DNA of 7,150 nt. Origin: Candidatus Dadabacteria bacterium (GTDB taxonomy: Bacteria; Desulfobacterota_D; UBA1144; Nemesobacterales; Nemesobacteraceae). The notes beneath the pieces are model-generated. The model did not search any database. It saw only the letters and a program-made list of their open reading frames with translations, and was not told the DNA's origin. Shown here piece after piece: positions 4,820 through 7,150 of this stretch (its first letter is position 1; every line of letters begins with the position of its first letter). Location: contig VXNX01000014.1 in NCBI GenBank assembly GCA_009840385.1, positions 1 to 7,150 on the forward strand, read 5' to 3'. The position numbers were made by a program, and so were the translations under genes.

Positions 4820-4840
4820 GTAACGGGTAACGGATAACTC
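4820..4840. repeat. Heptamer repeat GTAACGG
   Basis: GTAACGG, GTAACGG, ATAACTC in tandem. Read on the other strand it belongs to the same GTTA-type heptamer family as 2047-2074. It ends just before the RBS region. Confidence 0.5.
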
Positions 4841-4843
4841 ACA

Positions 4844-4850
4844 AGAGAGG
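4844..4850 (+). promoter_or_regulatory. Ribosome binding site for the 4862 gene
   Basis: AGAGAGG lies 11 nt before the ATG, separated by an AT-rich TATATTTTTTC. The spacing is long but the sequence supports this start, as does the signal peptide that follows. Confidence 0.6.
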
Positions 4851-4861
4851 TATATTTTTTC

Positions 4862-7150
4862 ATGAAGAATTTAACGACGCGAAAAATCGTGCTTGGATTG
4901 CTGGTGGGGCTTGTGCTGGCGTTGGGCGTGCAGGGGACCGCAGACGCGATTACAAAGTTCACAAGAGGCTCAGGTGACCTGAAAACCTATGCACAGAATC
5001 AGCCTATTACAATATCATTTACTGTAGGCACTCAATCTGCAAGTATTAGGCCGAATTACAAATCAGTTCCTGTTGCGAATCGTACAGACAGACAGATAGC
5101 AACCTATTATGAGGAGGACAGTACCCCCGGCTATCAGGCGGAAAGCCAAGTGCCTTATGCTGATGCACATTACTACGATCAAGAAAGCATTCAGATTGCG
5201 GTAACGGGGGCAAATATCACGAAAGTAGGAAACTATCAAATTACTCCGACTACTTCCCACACAATGTCGGACGGTGGAGAAAACGCTGCAAAACTTTCCA
5301 ACAGTGTGACCCTGACCCTGGTTGCTACTGCCGCTGGAACCGTTGAAATTGATATAACGGATACAACTCCAACAGCGGATCGTCCAGCTGGTGTCGGAGC
5401 AGCAGCCCAATTAGACTTTACAGTTTATGTCGTAGCAAACCCCACGGCTGTAACGAGTGCTGAACTTACAGTGACCCCTCTTGAAAGACGGGGCTTTGAT
5501 GACTTCAGCGATCCAACTATTGGCGCAACCGCCATCGGAGATAACGTTCGGGTGAAGTATGAGGTTGTTTCAGGTAGTGGGGAGATCTATGTAAATGTAA
5601 CGAGAACGGACGGCGATTACATGGGATCTAAAGGTAGGTCTCTTACAACCTCAAGTTCAGCAACTGTCAAAGTGGATATGAACGGCACGACCAACAAGGT
5701 TACTATAACAGTTGTTGGTAGTAATAACTATGTCCCCCCTCAAACTGTTTTCTTTATCTACGGTCTTCCGAGTCTGGAGGCAACACAAGGTTCATCAGGT
5801 CAGAAGGGTGCTACCAGCGGACGACTTGAAAATCCGCTTGGGATTCGAGTGAAAGACGGAAAGGGTAGAACGATTTCTGGGTTAGGTGTCACATTTACAA
5901 CATCTGCAACAGGTGCTGCATTTATCCCAATTCCCAGTATTCCCCAAACAATGTATACCTTCGATCCCTCGACTCCTCAGACAATAACCGTGGAAACGAA
6001 TAATAGTGGTGTCGCGGAAACTTACTACCAGTTAGGTTCATCAGCTGGGATGGAAACTATCACAGCGGCAGCAGCAGGAGTAACCCGCTCGGATCTTCTG
6101 ACTGCAACTGCAGAATCTATTACAAGTGTGCCAAATATAGAGATAGTTTCAGGTAATAACCAACGGACAGATAAGAGCGGCGATCTCGAGAATTCCTTAG
6201 TTGTCAAGGTGACAAGACGCGGGCAGCGAATTTCAGGCACGGAAGTTACATTTACCGCAAATAGAGGAATTTTAACGAATACACCTCCATCAGGGACGGA
6301 TACTGATACTGGTGTTGACGTAACAGATAGCACCGATGGACAAGGACTTGCATCTGTAACGTACCTACTCCTTGACCACCCAGGGGCTGTGGAAGTTGTT
6401 GCGAGTATCAGTGGTACGACACCAACGACATACAGGCGATCGGTAACCTTCAATATCAACGGTAGCGGTGGCGGTGCCTCTCGTGACGACGACACAGCTC
6501 GGGAGCCTACCCCAACACGAGGCAGTCTGAGTATTTCGGTTTCACCAGATACAGGGAACACGCGCACGGTTACGGTGACCGCACTGAATCCAGCGGGAAC
6601 TCAAGCCTCCGGCATCTCTGTCATCCTGAACGTCAACAATGGTGCCACGCTTTCGAGAACCGACGGACCGACACCGCTCACCAGCACACTCACGCTCCCA
6701 GGCACCGCAGGGGACTTTGTCCTTACCGCGACAACGACGGCAGACTATACGAGTGACACAGAGACGATTACGGTCACCTTACCCGGCACCCTTTCCCTCG
6801 CGCTCATCGGGGACCAGGTGAATGGTCAGCAGACCGTTCAGGTGACGGCTCGAAACGCAGCACGCACGCTTGAAACGACGGCTGTGACGGTGACGCTCAG
6901 CGGGGCGGGCATCTCCAGGACGGTGAATGTCACGGGGACCCAGAATATTCCGATTCCGTTACCCACGACTTCGGGCACCTTGACTGCGAGTGCGACAGGC
7001 TATAATCCAGGGTCGATTACATTACCGGCGCGTGCTGTTGGCACGACCACAACGACTACCACAACGACTACCACACAAACAGGCACGGCTGGCGTGGCAG
7101 ATAGCATTGAGATCGACGGAGACCGCCAACGCAGTGGCACAGTCAACCAA
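4862..7150 (+). CDS. Giant secreted Ig-like surface/adhesin protein (3' partial)
   Basis: The frame from ATG 4862 stays open for 763 codons to the last base; codon-by-codon reading found no stop. Residues 1-29 are a signal peptide (TTRK, then IVLGLLVGLVLALGV, then ADA cleavage after 29). Residues 30-300 are Thr/Val-rich beta strands of unknown family. Two invasin-like (Big_1-type) Ig domains follow: about 302-420 and 423-536. Each has SGxLENxLxVxV (from 319 and 440), ISGxxVTFT and a Gly/Ala strand pattern. A Gly/acidic linker (about 536-555) precedes two related modules of about 80 residues (about 556-642 and 643-727). Then come an 11-Thr run (728-738) and the start of a third invasin-like unit (SIEIDGDRQRSG) at the window edge. 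No LPxTG or catalytic motif is seen. Its role is probably cell-surface adhesion or matrix (inferred). Confidence 0.9.
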   Translation, partial: MKNLTTRKIVLGLLVGLVLALGVQGTADAITKFTRGSGDLKTYAQNQPITISFTVGTQSASIRPNYKSVPVANRTDRQIATYYEEDSTPGYQAESQVPYADAHYYDQESIQIAVTGANITKVGNYQITPTTSHTMSDGGENAAKLSNSVTLTLVATAAGTVEIDITDTTPTADRPAGVGAAAQLDFTVYVVANPTAVTSAELTVTPLERRGFDDFSDPTIGATAIGDNVRVKYEVVSGSGEIYVNVTRTDGDYMGSKGRSLTTSSSATVKVDMNGTTNKVTITVVGSNNYVPPQTVFFIYGLPSLEATQGSSGQKGATSGRLENPLGIRVKDGKGRTISGLGVTFTTSATGAAFIPIPSIPQTMYTFDPSTPQTITVETNNSGVAETYYQLGSSAGMETITAAAAGVTRSDLLTATAESITSVPNIEIVSGNNQRTDKSGDLENSLVVKVTRRGQRISGTEVTFTANRGILTNTPPSGTDTDTGVDVTDSTDGQGLASVTYLLLDHPGAVEVVASISGTTPTTYRRSVTFNINGSGGGASRDDDTAREPTPTRGSLSISVSPDTGNTRTVTVTALNPAGTQASGISVILNVNNGATLSRTDGPTPLTSTLTLPGTAGDFVLTATTTADYTSDTETITVTLPGTLSLALIGDQVNGQQTVQVTARNAARTLETTAVTVTLSGAGISRTVNVTGTQNIPIPLPTTSGTLTASATGYNPGSITLPARAVGTTTTTTTTTTTQTGTAGVADSIEIDGDRQRSGTVNQ
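7043..7075 (+). repeat. Poly-Thr coding tract with 12-bp tandem repeat
   Basis: Eleven consecutive Thr codons. ACAACGACTACC occurs twice in tandem (7049-7060, 7061-7072), flanked by ACGACC and ACA. It forms a flexible linker between surface modules, and in-frame slippage would change linker length by 4 residues. Confidence 0.8.

Noticed and set aside
5063-5410. Minus-strand frame of 115 codons inside the giant gene, and another at 6025-6567
   Set aside because: Both are fully inside a 763-codon sense frame with signal peptide and clear domains, and neither has start-site support.
1-7150. CRISPR array, tRNA or rRNA gene
   Set aside because: No regularly spaced identical direct repeats with unique spacers, no cloverleaf with a TTC-type arm, and no rRNA-like conserved stretch were seen on either strand.

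Overview
The window looks like part of a Gram-negative-type (double-membrane) environmental bacterium. It has long Ig-like surface proteins, a predicted outer-membrane beta-barrel, and intergenic DNA packed with short palindromes and heptamer or CGGATT repeats. This style resembles uncultured marine lineages such as Candidatus Poribacteria, with Planctomycetes or Cyanobacteria as alternatives. That placement is from general style only; no marker gene is present.

Layout, all genes on the + strand. (1) 1-1713 is the 3' end of a secreted modular protein. It has three near-identical 95-residue Ig-like repeats (plus the tail of a fourth) followed by a C-terminal galactose-binding-like region and an unrecognised terminal module. 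(2) 1714-2238 is repeat-rich intergenic DNA: a CGGATT array, a small palindrome, an IS200/IS605-like end remnant, heptamer repeats and a structured leader. (3) 2239-3012 encodes a 257-residue protein with a signal peptide and a C-terminal Phe, probably an outer-membrane beta-barrel. (4) 3013-3366 is a second intergenic region with two hairpins. It ends in a perfect TATAAT placed so that the mRNA of the next gene would be leaderless. (5) 3367-3555 (62 residues) and 3540-4187 (215 residues, GTG start, membrane-anchored) overlap by 16 nt and end at a strong intrinsic terminator (4205-4233). (6) 4234-4861 is a third intergenic region. It holds dispersed repeats and, behind a sigma70-like promoter, a compact predicted pseudoknot RNA at 4609-4690. 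(7) 4862-7150 is the first 763 codons of a very large secreted Ig-like surface protein that runs off the window; it has no stop codon here.

Three of the five genes encode exported envelope or surface proteins, and a fourth is membrane-anchored. The most interesting undescribed element is the pseudoknot RNA at 4609-4690. It has four mutually compatible stems (about 31 bp in 82 nt) starting almost exactly at the predicted transcription start, and could be an independent small RNA or a structured 5' leader of the giant surface gene. A second notable signal is a shared 22-nt block (20/22 identical), set downstream of heptamer repeats, ahead of both signal-peptide genes.
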